The notes beneath the pieces were generated by a model that worked only from the letters and a program-made list of their open reading frames with translations, searched no databases and was not told the origin of the DNA. Shown here in pieces: positions 1 through 7,712 of a DNA stretch of 64,000 nt (positions are counted from its first letter, which is position 1; each line of letters opens with the position of its first letter). The translations under genes were made by a program, and so were the position numbers. Source of the stretch: Brevundimonas sp. (GTDB taxonomy: Bacteria > Pseudomonadota > Alphaproteobacteria > Caulobacterales > Caulobacteraceae); the NCBI GenBank assembly GCA_016742215.1, contig JACVCC010000003.1:310001-374000 (forward strand), written 5' to 3'.

Positions 1-1
1 G

Positions 2-847
<846 letters not shown>

Positions 848-916
848 GCCCGCGCCCGGCGGCGCCGGCTTGACTCTGCCGTGTCGCAAGGGACTGTCTC
901 GACGGGGAGGGGGGGG

Positions 917-937
917 CGATCCGCCGCTGGCGGATCG
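917..937. terminator. Perfect 9-bp hairpin after clpB
   Basis: CGATCCGCC (917-925), a 3-nt loop GCT, then GGCGGATCG (929-937) form a perfect stem 70 bases after the clpB stop. There is no T-run on either side, so it could be a weak or factor-assisted terminator, an mRNA 3' stabiliser, or part of a dispersed repeat. A G-rich run (904-916) precedes it. Confidence 0.35.
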
Positions 938-968
938 ACGCCTCTGCCTTGAGGGAGGGCCCGCGATC

Positions 969-1379
969 ATGACGATCCGCATTCTGCTCGTCGGTCTGGT
1001 CGTCGCCTGGGTCGCGACCCTCGCGGGCCTTGCGTGGATGATGTCGATCGCCCGGGCGGGGCCTGAGGACGTCGGGTTTCTGCTGATGTACTCGGACATC
1101 GTCCTGAAGATCTGTGCGTTCCTGGCCGTCGCCTCGACCGTGGTCGGGGTCGTCTCCGCCCGGCCGCAAGCCCGGATCGGCGTCTGCGCCGCCCTCGTCT
1201 GGGGTGTTCTGGGCGGGCTCTATGGCGCGGCTTACGCCCGGAGCGGGCTGATCAACATGAATCCGCCGATTCCCTTCGAGGTCTATGCGCCGAGCTACGC
1301 ACAGGCCCTGTTGGTGCTGCTGATCGGCCTGACCGGCGCGATCCTGACGACCCTGACCGGACTTCGCCGCCCTTCGTAG
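969..1379 (+). CDS. Small integral membrane protein of unknown function (136 aa)
   Basis: I do not recognise the family. The ATG at 969 is chosen because GAGGGAGG (951-958) lies at Shine-Dalgarno distance and the protein then begins directly with a hydrophobic helix. Three to four membrane helices are visible: residues about 4-27, 38-60, 68-88 and 107-130. Upstream in-frame codons would add a low-complexity arginine-rich leader and are rejected. It stands alone between clpB and a repeat region, and nothing in the context points to a role. Confidence 0.6.
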   Translation: MTIRILLVGLVVAWVATLAGLAWMMSIARAGPEDVGFLLMYSDIVLKICAFLAVASTVVGVVSARPQARIGVCAALVWGVLGGLYGAAYARSGLINMNPPIPFEVYAPSYAQALLVLLIGLTGAILTTLTGLRRPS

Positions 1380-1380
1380 A

Positions 1381-1511
1381 CCCCTCCACCCCCGCCTTCG
1401 GCGGCGGTCCCCCTCCCCAGCTTCGCTGGAGAGCTGAGCGGCGCGTTTCACCTCTCCACCGCAGGTGGGGAGGTGGCTTGGCGCGCTCGCGCGGCGAGAC
1501 GGGGGGCACCA
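1381..1511. repeat. Palindrome-rich intergenic repeat with three hairpins
   Basis: The 226-base gap between the two membrane-protein genes holds CCGCC-TTC-GGCGG (1392-1404), CCAGC-TTC-GCTGG (1417-1429) and a 12-bp stem with a GCA loop at 1449-1475 (one T.G pair). The TTC-loop mini-hairpins separated by C-rich spacers look like the dispersed intergenic palindromes of Caulobacterales genomes, but I can only see one copy here. It may also end transcription of the upstream gene. Confidence 0.4.
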
Positions 1512-1549
1512 CACGTGCCTTCCCGGTCGCGCGGAAATTCAAACAGAGT

Positions 1550-1566
1550 ACTTTACAATGCAAAGT
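1550..1566. promoter_or_regulatory. Palindromic operator overlapping a -10-like element
   Basis: ACTTTACAATGCAAAGT is a 17-bp imperfect palindrome (14 of 17 positions symmetric) 40 bases before the first gene of a membrane-protein/regulator pair. TACAAT (1554-1559), close to a sigma-70 -10 hexamer, lies inside it, so a bound protein would block the promoter. The downstream winged-helix protein (2238-2540) is the obvious candidate ligand, implying autoregulation. This is inference from position and symmetry. Confidence 0.5.
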
Positions 1567-1605
1567 GTTTGTGCGATGAAGTCGGCAACAGAGGGAGGAG
1601 ACCCC

Positions 1606-2235
1606 ATGACTCACGACACCGACAACGCCCCCGCCGACATCGCCTGGATGCGCCGCCTCGCCGAGGAGGGCTCGCAGGCTCCGATGCAGGGCGGGTCCAT
1701 CCTGATGACCGCCGGTCTCAGCTATGGGGTCGCCAGCATCGTCCACTGGCTCGGCGCCACCGGCCGCATGGCCGGCTTCGAGCAGTGGGTGAACTACGTC
1801 TGGTTCGCTGCGACCGGCGTCTTCTTCGTCGGCCTGTTCGCCTCGATCGCCCGGATGAAGCGCACCGCCGGCGCCCGCACCGCCGGCAACCGGGCCAGCG
1901 GCACGGCCTGGTCCGCGCTGGGCTGGGGCATCTTCGCCCTGTTCGCCTCGCTGGCCATCATCGGCTATCGCGCCGACGGGCAGACGGCCCTGGTCCTGCT
2001 GACGCTGGCGCCGTCGGTCATCATGGTCTTCTACGGCATCGGCTGGGCCGTCAGCGGCGCCATGCACCGCGACCGCACCATGTGGGGCCTGTCGGCCGCG
2101 AGCTTCGTGGCCGCGCCCGTCCTCGCCCTGCTGGCCGGCTCGCCGACCCAGTACATCGGCTATGCTGCGGCCCTGATCGCCCTGATGGCCCTGCCTGGCT
2201 ACACCTTCATGCGCCGCGCCGGCCGGGCGGCCTGA
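1606..2235 (+). CDS. Multi-pass membrane protein paired with a winged-helix regulator (209 aa)
   Basis: The start at 1606 follows a strong Shine-Dalgarno GAGGGAGGAG (1591-1600). After a soluble N-terminus of about 30 residues there are roughly five to six membrane helices, ending in a short basic tail (RRAGRAA). No catalytic motif is visible. The stop is 2 bases before the start of a winged-helix DNA-binding protein, and both sit behind the palindrome at 1550-1566, so they form a two-gene operon. Membrane protein plus small regulator pairs like this are common in Alphaproteobacteria, but the membrane partner's function is not known to me. Confidence 0.75.
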   Translation: MTHDTDNAPADIAWMRRLAEEGSQAPMQGGSILMTAGLSYGVASIVHWLGATGRMAGFEQWVNYVWFAATGVFFVGLFASIARMKRTAGARTAGNRASGTAWSALGWGIFALFASLAIIGYRADGQTALVLLTLAPSVIMVFYGIGWAVSGAMHRDRTMWGLSAASFVAAPVLALLAGSPTQYIGYAAALIALMALPGYTFMRRAGRAA

Positions 2236-2237
2236 GC

Positions 2238-2540
2238 ATGGCGGACGATTTCGACATCAACCGGATCGACGAGGTCATACACGGCCGGGTCCGGCTGGGC
2301 ATCATGGCCGCCCTGTCCGGAGTGGAGAGCGCCGACTTCAACACCCTGAAGGCGCGGTTGCAGACCACTGACGGCAATCTGTCCGTCCATCTGCGCAAGC
2401 TCGAGGACGCCGGCTTCGTCGCGGTCACCAAACGGTTCGAGGGCCGCAAGCCCCTGACCGAGGCCGCGATGACCCCGGCAGGCCGCAAGGCCTTCATCGC
2501 CTATCTCGACGCCATGCAGGGGCTGGTCAGGAGCGCGTGA
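2238..2540 (+). CDS. Winged-helix transcriptional regulator (MarR/HTH_34-like, 100 aa)
   Basis: A compact DNA-binding protein made almost entirely of one winged helix. VRLGIMAALSGVESADFNTL forms the first helices, TDGNLSVHLRKLEDAGFV is the recognition helix region, and VTKRFEGRKPLTEAAMT is the wing, as in ArsR/MarR-like single-domain regulators. There is no separate ligand domain and no cysteine metal site. It is translated 2 bases after the membrane-protein gene and probably binds the palindrome upstream of that gene. The effector is unknown. Confidence 0.8.
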   Translation: MADDFDINRIDEVIHGRVRLGIMAALSGVESADFNTLKARLQTTDGNLSVHLRKLEDAGFVAVTKRFEGRKPLTEAAMTPAGRKAFIAYLDAMQGLVRSA

Positions 2541-2572
2541 CGCAAACCGGTCGAGCGGCTACAGCGTTGGGC

Positions 2573-3349
2573 ATGACGGACCGCATCCATCGCTTCGAGG
2601 CGCTCGACAATTTCAGGGACTACGGCGACTACGCCGCGGGCGTTCGACAGATCGCCCGCGGCCGTCTGTTCCGCTCCGCCCATCAGGCCCGCGCCACCGA
2701 GGCGGATCTGGCGAAACTGGCGGACCTGAACATCGGCGCCATCGTCGACCTGCGCCGCCCCGGAGAGCGCCGCGAACAGCCCTCGCGCCGCTCCCTCGGG
2801 TGGGCCGGGCAGGTGCTGGAAAGCGATCTGGGCGAGGACGGCGAGGCGCCCCACATCACCTTCCTGAAGACCTCGGACCTGACCGTCGATGCGGGCCGGA
2901 CCTTCATGACCGGCGTCTATCGCAACCTGCCCTATGAGCCGGCCCACCTCGACCTCTTCGCCCGCTACTTCCGGGCCCTGGGCGAGACCGACGGCGCGGT
3001 GCTGATCCACTGCGCGGCCGGCAAGGACCGCACCGGGACGCTGGCGGCCCTGACCCACCACCTGCTGGGCGTCCATCCGGACGACATGGTCGCCGACTAT
3101 CTGCTGACCAACACCGCCGTCGATCTGGAGCGGATGGCGCCCAGGGTCGCCCGCCAGCTGCAGCAGATGACCGGCCGCGAGGCCTCCCACGACGCCGTCG
3201 TCGCCTTCCTCGGCGTCGAGCCCGTCTATCTGGAGACCGCCTTCGCCGGCATTCGCGAGCGGCACGGCTCCATCGACGCCTATCTGGAGCAGGCGCTGGG
3301 CGTGGACGCAGCCCTGCGCGACCGCATCGGCGAGCGCCTCTCCGCGTGA
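2573..3349 (+). CDS. Tyrosine-specific protein phosphatase family protein
   Basis: The P-loop HCAAGKDRTG (nucleophile Cys147 from this start, codon at 3011) is the cysteine-phosphatase signature in the GKDRTG variant of bacterial tyrosine/lipid phosphatases. The N-terminal FEALDNFRDYG and IVDLRRPGER segments fit the same family, and PVYLETAFAGI resembles its C-terminal helix. Substrate is unknown. The ATG at 2573 is chosen because the protein then begins near the conserved core. A GTG at 2537, overlapping the previous stop and preceded by AGGAG at only 3 bases, would add 12 residues and is possible. The gene overlaps pabB by 4 bases. Confidence 0.85.
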   Translation: MTDRIHRFEALDNFRDYGDYAAGVRQIARGRLFRSAHQARATEADLAKLADLNIGAIVDLRRPGERREQPSRRSLGWAGQVLESDLGEDGEAPHITFLKTSDLTVDAGRTFMTGVYRNLPYEPAHLDLFARYFRALGETDGAVLIHCAAGKDRTGTLAALTHHLLGVHPDDMVADYLLTNTAVDLERMAPRVARQLQQMTGREASHDAVVAFLGVEPVYLETAFAGIRERHGSIDAYLEQALGVDAALRDRIGERLSA

Positions 3350-4611
3350 GCCCGGTCCTCCACACGCAGCGACTTCCCTGGTGCGAACCGCTCGCCGTCG
3401 CCGCGGGACTGCGGGATCGCGACGGGGCTCTGGCCCTGCTGTCGGACGGCGGGCCGCTGGGCCGCTGGTCGTATGTCGCCGCCGATCCCGACCGCGTCGT
3501 GGTCGAGGCGGTGGAGGGCGCGCTGGACCGGCTGCGCGATCCGGACTTCGCCGACGGGGTGGTCGGCCTGCTCGCCTATGACGCCGGCGCCCGCCCGGCC
3601 ACCGGCCCGCGCGAGGCGGTCTGGCCCGACCTGATCCTCGCCCGCTATCCGTCCATGCTCGCCTTCGACCACGACGCGCGCGAGGTGCTGGCCATCGGCC
3701 GGGGCGTCGATCCGGCTATCGCCGCCGGATGGCTCGACCCCGCGGTCGAGCCGGTTCTGCCTGATCCGCCCGCGACGGCCTTCACCCCGGAAGCGCCGGG
3801 CGCAGTCTACGAAGCCGCTGTCGCCGACGTGGTCGCCCGCATTGCCTCGGGCGAGCTCTTCCAGGCCAACATCGCCCGCGCCTGGACCGGTGAACTAAAG
3901 GCGGGCGCTGACCCCTTCGACGTCATGCTGCGCCTCGCCGGCCGGGCCTCGGCCTATGGCGCCTTCTGGCGCATCGGCGATCGCGCCATCGTCTCCAACT
4001 CGCCCGAGCTCTTCCTGACCTTCGACGCCCTGTCAGGCCGGATCGAGACACGGCCGATCAAGGGCACCCGGCCGCGCGATCCGGACCCGGTCCGCGACGC
4101 AGAACTGGCGGCCGACCTCCAGGCCAGCGCCAAGGACCGGGCCGAGAACCTGATGATCGTCGATCTGATGCGCAACGATCTGGCCCGCGCCGCCGTGGCC
4201 GGCTCGGTCGCGGTCGAGCGGCTGTTCGAGGTCGAGCCCCTGCCGACCGTGCACCATCTCGTCTCGACCGTCGCAGCCCGCGCCCGTCCCGAGATCGGGC
4301 CGGCGGATCTACTGGAGGCGACCTTCCCGCCCGGCTCCATCACCGGCGCGCCCAAGCATCAGGCCATGAAGGTCATCGCCGCCCACGAGCCGCCGCGCGG
4401 TCCCTGGTGCGGCAGCCTGTTCCACATCGCCGAGGGTCGCCTGACCGCCTCGGTCCTGATCCGCACGGCGGCTTTCGAGCGGGATGGGGAGGGCTGGCGC
4501 TTCCGCACCCTCGCCGGCGCCGGCATTGTCGCCGACAGCGATCCCGCGGCCGAGCTGGCCGAAACCGACGCCAAGATCCGCGCCCTGCGTGAGGCGCTGA
4601 TCGGCGCCTAG
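3346..4611 (+). CDS. pabB: Aminodeoxychorismate synthase component I
   Basis: 421 residues of the chorismate-binding fold. PabB adds ammonia (from PabA) to chorismate to make 4-amino-4-deoxychorismate for folate synthesis. The motif PIKGTRPR with lysine 239 separates PabB from anthranilate synthase TrpE, which has alanine there. Further conserved segments are ENLMIVDLMRNDL, PTVHHLVST, FPPGSITGAPK and GAGIVADSDP. The GTG start at 3346 overlaps the preceding stop as GTGA, so translation is coupled. No lyase (PabC) or amidotransferase domain is fused. The stop shares a CTAG with the convergent pseudopilin gene. Confidence 0.92.
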   Translation: MSPVLHTQRLPWCEPLAVAAGLRDRDGALALLSDGGPLGRWSYVAADPDRVVVEAVEGALDRLRDPDFADGVVGLLAYDAGARPATGPREAVWPDLILARYPSMLAFDHDAREVLAIGRGVDPAIAAGWLDPAVEPVLPDPPATAFTPEAPGAVYEAAVADVVARIASGELFQANIARAWTGELKAGADPFDVMLRLAGRASAYGAFWRIGDRAIVSNSPELFLTFDALSGRIETRPIKGTRPRDPDPVRDAELAADLQASAKDRAENLMIVDLMRNDLARAAVAGSVAVERLFEVEPLPTVHHLVSTVAARARPEIGPADLLEATFPPGSITGAPKHQAMKVIAAHEPPRGPWCGSLFHIAEGRLTASVLIRTAAFERDGEGWRFRTLAGAGIVADSDPAAELAETDAKIRALREALIGA

Positions 4612-5141
4612 CAGCTGGAGCAGGTGATCGCGTCGACGGTCCGCGGCCGCAGATAGTAGGTGTGCGAGAATCGTGTGATCGCCGGCATCAGATAATCGGC
4701 CGGCGAGTCGTAGTCATAGGTCGCTTCGGACATCACGACGCTCTGTCCGTTCTCGATGATGCCGGCCGGAATGGTCACGGTCGAGTTGTTGGGCCGCGCC
4801 GCGATGCCCTTTCCGCGGCTCCAGACCACGCGGGCGACGCCATTGGTCATGGTCACTCCGCTGACGCGCTGTTGTAGCGGTGTGGTCGGAAAGGGCTTCA
4901 TGATTAGCCCGCCGATGGCGAAGATCTCGTCGAGATTGGTCCCGGAGACCGCCTCCTCCTGGGCGACGAGGTCGGCGACCATCGAAGTGACATGCCCCAT
5001 GCGCTTCTGGGCCATGTAGCCCTGACAGAACTCGGACAGGCCCATGTAGATCGCGATCAGCACAGGGGCCAGCAGGGCGAACTCGACGGCGGAAACCCCG
5101 CGTTCGTCACGGCGCAGGCGGGACAGGAGGGAAGTCATCAC
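4608..5141 (-). CDS. TadE/TadG-family pseudopilin (177 aa)
   Basis: A minor pilin-like protein of the Flp/Tad pilus. The short basic N-terminus is followed by GVSAVEFALLAPVLI, in which Gly15 and Glu20 reproduce the prepilin cleavage pattern (Glu at +5) recognised by the CpaA/TadV peptidase, then a membrane helix. The rest is periplasmic and ends in a CSSC pair that could form a disulfide. It is last in a three-gene reverse-strand operon, and its ATG overlaps the stop of the preceding pseudopilin gene by 4 bases. Assignment to TadE, TadF or TadG cannot be fixed by eye. Confidence 0.85.
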   Translation of the reverse strand: MMTSLLSRLRRDERGVSAVEFALLAPVLIAIYMGLSEFCQGYMAQKRMGHVTSMVADLVAQEEAVSGTNLDEIFAIGGLIMKPFPTTPLQQRVSGVTMTNGVARVVWSRGKGIAARPNNSTVTIPAGIIENGQSVVMSEATYDYDSPADYLMPAITRFSHTYYLRPRTVDAITCSSC

Positions 5142-5680
5142 GGGCAGGTCGCTCCCGCAACGGGGGCGAACGGTTCGTTCCGGAAGGCTGTCGTCGCCTG
5201 CATCCGCACCGTGCCGTCGTTAAGCCTGGAGAGGCCCTGCGACATGAAGCTGGTCAGCAGGGGGACGCGATACCAGACGCGGACCAGCACCAGGCTGCCC
5301 GGCTGGCCGTTGCAGTAGGTTAGGGAGCCCTCGTTGAAGTTGCCCCCGCTCATCGGGTCGGGCGGATCGGTGTTGAACTGGGGAATGACCCGTACGTCGA
5401 CGGAGGCGCGGCCGGGGCAGTCGGCGGACAGGACGCCCATGCGGCTGCACAGCGCGGTCTTGAAAGCGTCCCGGTTTGAGATGCCCTGTGCGCTGGCCTG
5501 CCCGGTCCGGACCAGGCGGCCGGTCTCCATCGTTGCATTTGCGAGCACGGAGTCGGTCACGAACACCAGTCCCAGCTCGAGGATGGCGAACATCATCAGG
5601 CAGAAGGGCAGGGCGACCATCGCGAACTCGACCGCGGCCGAGCCCTCACGATCCTTCCGGGCCGGACGCGCCAGTCGCAC
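5138..5680 (-). CDS. TadE/TadG-family pseudopilin (180 aa)
   Basis: A second TadE-like pseudopilin. The basic leader ending in Gly13, followed by SAAVEFAMVALPFCLMMFAI, has Glu18 at +5 from the predicted cleavage site and one hydrophobic helix. The periplasmic part has four cysteines, including LCSRMGVLSADC. The start is GTG at 5680, because in-frame ATGs lie well inside the conserved helix. It follows the reverse-strand gene at 5690-6124 by 9 bases and overlaps the next pseudopilin by 4. The two pseudopilins probably act together in pilus initiation. Confidence 0.85.
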   Translation of the reverse strand: MRLARPARKDREGSAAVEFAMVALPFCLMMFAILELGLVFVTDSVLANATMETGRLVRTGQASAQGISNRDAFKTALCSRMGVLSADCPGRASVDVRVIPQFNTDPPDPMSGGNFNEGSLTYCNGQPGSLVLVRVWYRVPLLTSFMSQGLSRLNDGTVRMQATTAFRNEPFAPVAGATCP

Positions 5681-5689
5681 CGGAACGGC

Positions 5690-6124
5690 CTATTCGCCGC
5701 TGGCGGCCGCTTGCGGGCCGCTCGTGCCGCGGACCGACGGAGAGCAGGAGCTGGCGCAGGCCATCTCTGTCGCGCTGGCGCCGCGCCACATGCGGACCCG
5801 GCCAGAGCCGTCGCCGGCCGTCACCACGATCTGGCTCTGGAACACGGTGCGGCCGATCGGATCCACCGCGACGACTTCGGTCACTCCGTAGCCCTTGCCG
5901 GTGATGTAGAGGGTGTTGGCGTCGACGACCGTGACGTCCGCGATCTGCGGATTGCCGACGATCACCGAACCCGCCGGGCCGCGCAGTTGCACGCGCCGGG
6001 CCTGATCGATCTCGACGTTCAGGCTGGCGGCCTGGGCGACGACAACGGCAGGCGCGGCCAGAACGGCGATGGCGCCGAGGGCGGCAAGAAGGCGGATCGA
6101 CTGGGTCATGGTGTCGACTTTCAT
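5690..6124 (-). CDS. Stand-alone pilus-assembly N-terminal domain protein (CpaC N-domain-like, 144 aa)
   Basis: The signal peptide (hydrophobic run ending near AVVVAQA) is followed by a domain of about 70 residues that resembles the N-domain at the start of the CpaC secretin encoded at 8618. Parallel segments are VIVGNPQIADVTVVD here and VIVPNPVVAEAMLH in CpaC, then a GRT motif in both. It carries no secretin domain and ends in a Ser/Ala/Gly-rich tail. It probably acts in the periplasm with the outer-membrane channel. The start could also be the ATG five codons downstream (6109). It is first in the three-gene reverse operon. Confidence 0.8.
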   Translation of the reverse strand: MKVDTMTQSIRLLAALGAIAVLAAPAVVVAQAASLNVEIDQARRVQLRGPAGSVIVGNPQIADVTVVDANTLYITGKGYGVTEVVAVDPIGRTVFQSQIVVTAGDGSGRVRMWRGASATEMACASSCSPSVRGTSGPQAAASGE

Positions 6125-6291
6125 GGACGGGCGCGCGCGTAGGAGGCCGCAACGATGCGGTTACAATCCTCAAGAAAGTCTGAAATCGCGGGAAATCTCG
6201 CCCTGATTACGGGTCGGGATCACTGGCTCACCACGACGTTGCGGGCGATTTCTCAGTAAACGGCGAAGTAACCAAGACCGAAGACCAGAAT

Positions 6292-6315
6292 TTAACCGCC
6301 GGGGGCGATAACCAT
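6292..6315. promoter_or_regulatory. CtrA-like sites between the divergent pilus operons
   Basis: TTAACC (6292-6297) and ATAACCAT (6308-6315) resemble halves of the CtrA box (TTAACCAT, or TTAA-N7-TTAA). They lie in the 269-base region separating the reverse-strand pseudopilin operon from the first pilin gene, about 80 bases before that pilin. In Caulobacter, pilA transcription depends on CtrA. Binding here is inferred. Confidence 0.4.
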
Positions 6316-6393
6316 CCTGCGTTTTGGGGGTCAAGCGGGCTGCCGGCTCCCCCCGATGAGTAGCTCGCTGAACCCAATCTGAGGAAAGATGCC

Positions 6394-6573
6394 ATGACCA
6401 AGTTCGTTTCCAAGTTCATGTCCGACGAGTCGGGCGCCACCGCCATCGAGTATGGTCTGATCGCCGCCCTGATCGCCGTTGTGATCATCTCGGCCGTGAC
6501 CGCGCTCGGCACGACCATCAAGACCAAGTTCAATGAAGTCGTGACCGGCATGGGCGGCGAAGCCGGCGAATAA
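6394..6573 (+). CDS. pilA: Flp/Tad major pilin, copy 1 (59 aa)
   Basis: A type IVb Flp pilin subunit. The 14-residue basic leader ends in Gly14, followed by ATAIEYGLIAALIAVVII with Glu at +5 and Tyr at +6, the signature of CpaA/TadV substrates, then a single helix and a short GMGGEAGE tail. A Shine-Dalgarno GAGGAAAG (6381-6388) precedes the ATG. The protein is identical to the one encoded at 6786-6965, and the two reading frames differ at two synonymous bases only. A strong hairpin terminator follows. Confidence 0.95.
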   Translation: MTKFVSKFMSDESGATAIEYGLIAALIAVVIISAVTALGTTIKTKFNEVVTGMGGEAGE

Positions 6574-6603
6574 GCCAGGCCATCACGTCTTGAAACTGCG
6601 GGA

Positions 6604-6636
6604 GGCCGGGGCGGCGACGCCCCGGCCTTTCTGTTT
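6604..6636 (+). terminator. Intrinsic terminator after pilin copy 1
   Basis: GGCCGGGGC (6604-6612), loop GGCGAC, then GCCCCGGCC (6619-6627) form a perfect 9-bp stem followed by TTTCTGTTT. It sits 31 bases after the pilin stop and should separate this transcript from the second pilin. Confidence 0.85.
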
Positions 6637-6785
6637 GCCGGCAAGCGGGTTCGTAAACGCGCGGGAAAGCATCTTCCTACGCCAGCCCTTAACCGGCCCA
6701 TGCGATGACAGAGGTGTTCAGGGGGCGACGGGCGACCGACTTCCCCAATCGCCAGTCCAGTCGATCTACATTGGGAGAAACCCGG

Positions 6786-6965
6786 ATGACCAAGTTCGTT
6801 TCCAAGTTCATGTCCGACGAGTCGGGCGCCACCGCCATCGAGTATGGCCTGATCGCCGCCCTGATCGCCGTTGTGATCATCTCGGCCGTGACCGCGCTCG
6901 GCACGACCATCAAGACCAAGTTCAACGAAGTCGTGACCGGCATGGGCGGCGAAGCCGGCGAATAA
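6786..6965 (+). CDS. pilA: Flp/Tad major pilin, copy 2 (59 aa)
   Basis: This encodes exactly the same 59-residue Flp pilin as 6394-6573, with differences only at a Gly codon (GGC here) and an Asn codon (AAC here). GGGAG (6774-6778) serves as Shine-Dalgarno. The upstream regions of the two copies are unrelated apart from a TTAACC box (6689-6694 for this copy), and each copy has its own terminator, so expression may differ even though the products do not. The pattern indicates recent duplication or ongoing gene conversion. Confidence 0.95.
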   Translation: MTKFVSKFMSDESGATAIEYGLIAALIAVVIISAVTALGTTIKTKFNEVVTGMGGEAGE

Positions 6966-6990
6966 GCCGACACGTCACCCTGAGACACGA

Positions 6991-7025
6991 GGGCCGGGGC
7001 GGCGACGCTCCGGCCCTTTGTCTGT
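6991..7025 (+). terminator. Intrinsic terminator after pilin copy 2
   Basis: GGGCCGGGGC (6991-7000), loop GGCGAC, then GCTCCGGCCC (7007-7016) with one G.T pair, followed by TTTGTCTGTTT. It closely resembles the terminator of the first copy, including the loop, suggesting it was duplicated with the gene. Confidence 0.85.
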
Positions 7026-7067
7026 TTGGGAAACGCGCCCTTAACCGCGTTCGGTCATCCTGTCCGG

Positions 7068-7580
7068 ATGGACATCCTCGCTCTCGCTCTCCTTGGCGTT
7101 CTTCCGGCGCTGGTCATCGTCGCAGGCCTGAAGGATCTGATCTCGATGAAGATCCCGAACTGGATTTCGGGACTGCTGGTGGTCTTCTTCGTGCCCGCTG
7201 CCCTGGCCGTCGGCCTGCCTCCGATCGAGATGGCCATTCACCTCGGAGTCGCGATTGTGGCTCTGGTGGTCGGCGCGGGGATGTTTGCGCTGCGCTGGCT
7301 GGGCGGTGGTGACGCGAAGCTGATGGCGGCGGCCTGCCTGTGGCTCGGCCTGGAGGGCTCCGGCATGTTCCTGCTCTGGACCGGGGTGATGGGCGGCCTC
7401 TTCTGCCTCGCCCTGATCTTCGCCCGTGCCCACTCGCGCCCCTTCCTGATCGGCGCTCCCGGGTGGCTGGTCACCCTGATGGAGCCGAAAGGCGACATTC
7501 CCTATGGCGTCGCGATCGCTGCAGGGGCGCTCATGGCCTATCCGGACTCGCCGATGCTGGCCCTGTTTATCGCGGGCTGA
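7068..7580 (+). CDS. cpaA: Prepilin peptidase CpaA (TadV-type, A24 family)
   Basis: A 170-residue inner-membrane aspartic peptidase that processes the Flp pilins and probably the pseudopilins. The catalytic aspartates are visible as KDLISMKIPN (Asp23) and GGGDAK (Asp82), the two-Asp signature of type IV prepilin peptidases, with about five to six membrane helices. It lacks the N-terminal methylase domain of PilD, as expected for this subfamily. The ATG at 7068 is chosen because the first helix starts there; a further upstream start would add a non-conserved leader. TTAACC (7041-7046) lies just upstream. Confidence 0.9.
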   Translation: MDILALALLGVLPALVIVAGLKDLISMKIPNWISGLLVVFFVPAALAVGLPPIEMAIHLGVAIVALVVGAGMFALRWLGGGDAKLMAAACLWLGLEGSGMFLLWTGVMGGLFCLALIFARAHSRPFLIGAPGWLVTLMEPKGDIPYGVAIAAGALMAYPDSPMLALFIAG

Positions 7581-7628
7581 GCCACCGACCGGCCCGGATT
7601 GGGCCGCCCAATTACATTTAGGTCGGCG

Positions 7629-7680
7629 TTAACCCGCTCAGGGCATGTTCGTTAACGGTAGGGGGCCGAAGGACTGAGTC
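7629..7680. promoter_or_regulatory. Paired TTAAC boxes and a GANTC site upstream of cpaB
   Basis: TTAACC (7629-7634) and TTAACG (7652-7657) flank the stretch before cpaB, and GAGTC (7676-7680) is a CcrM-type GANTC site. The arrangement suggests CtrA-type control of the cpaB-tadC operon. I saw no clear -35/-10 pair, so exact promoter placement is open. Confidence 0.35.
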
Positions 7681-7712
7681 ACGCGTCCGGGCGGCCCTGC
7701 CGGAGACTGCAG

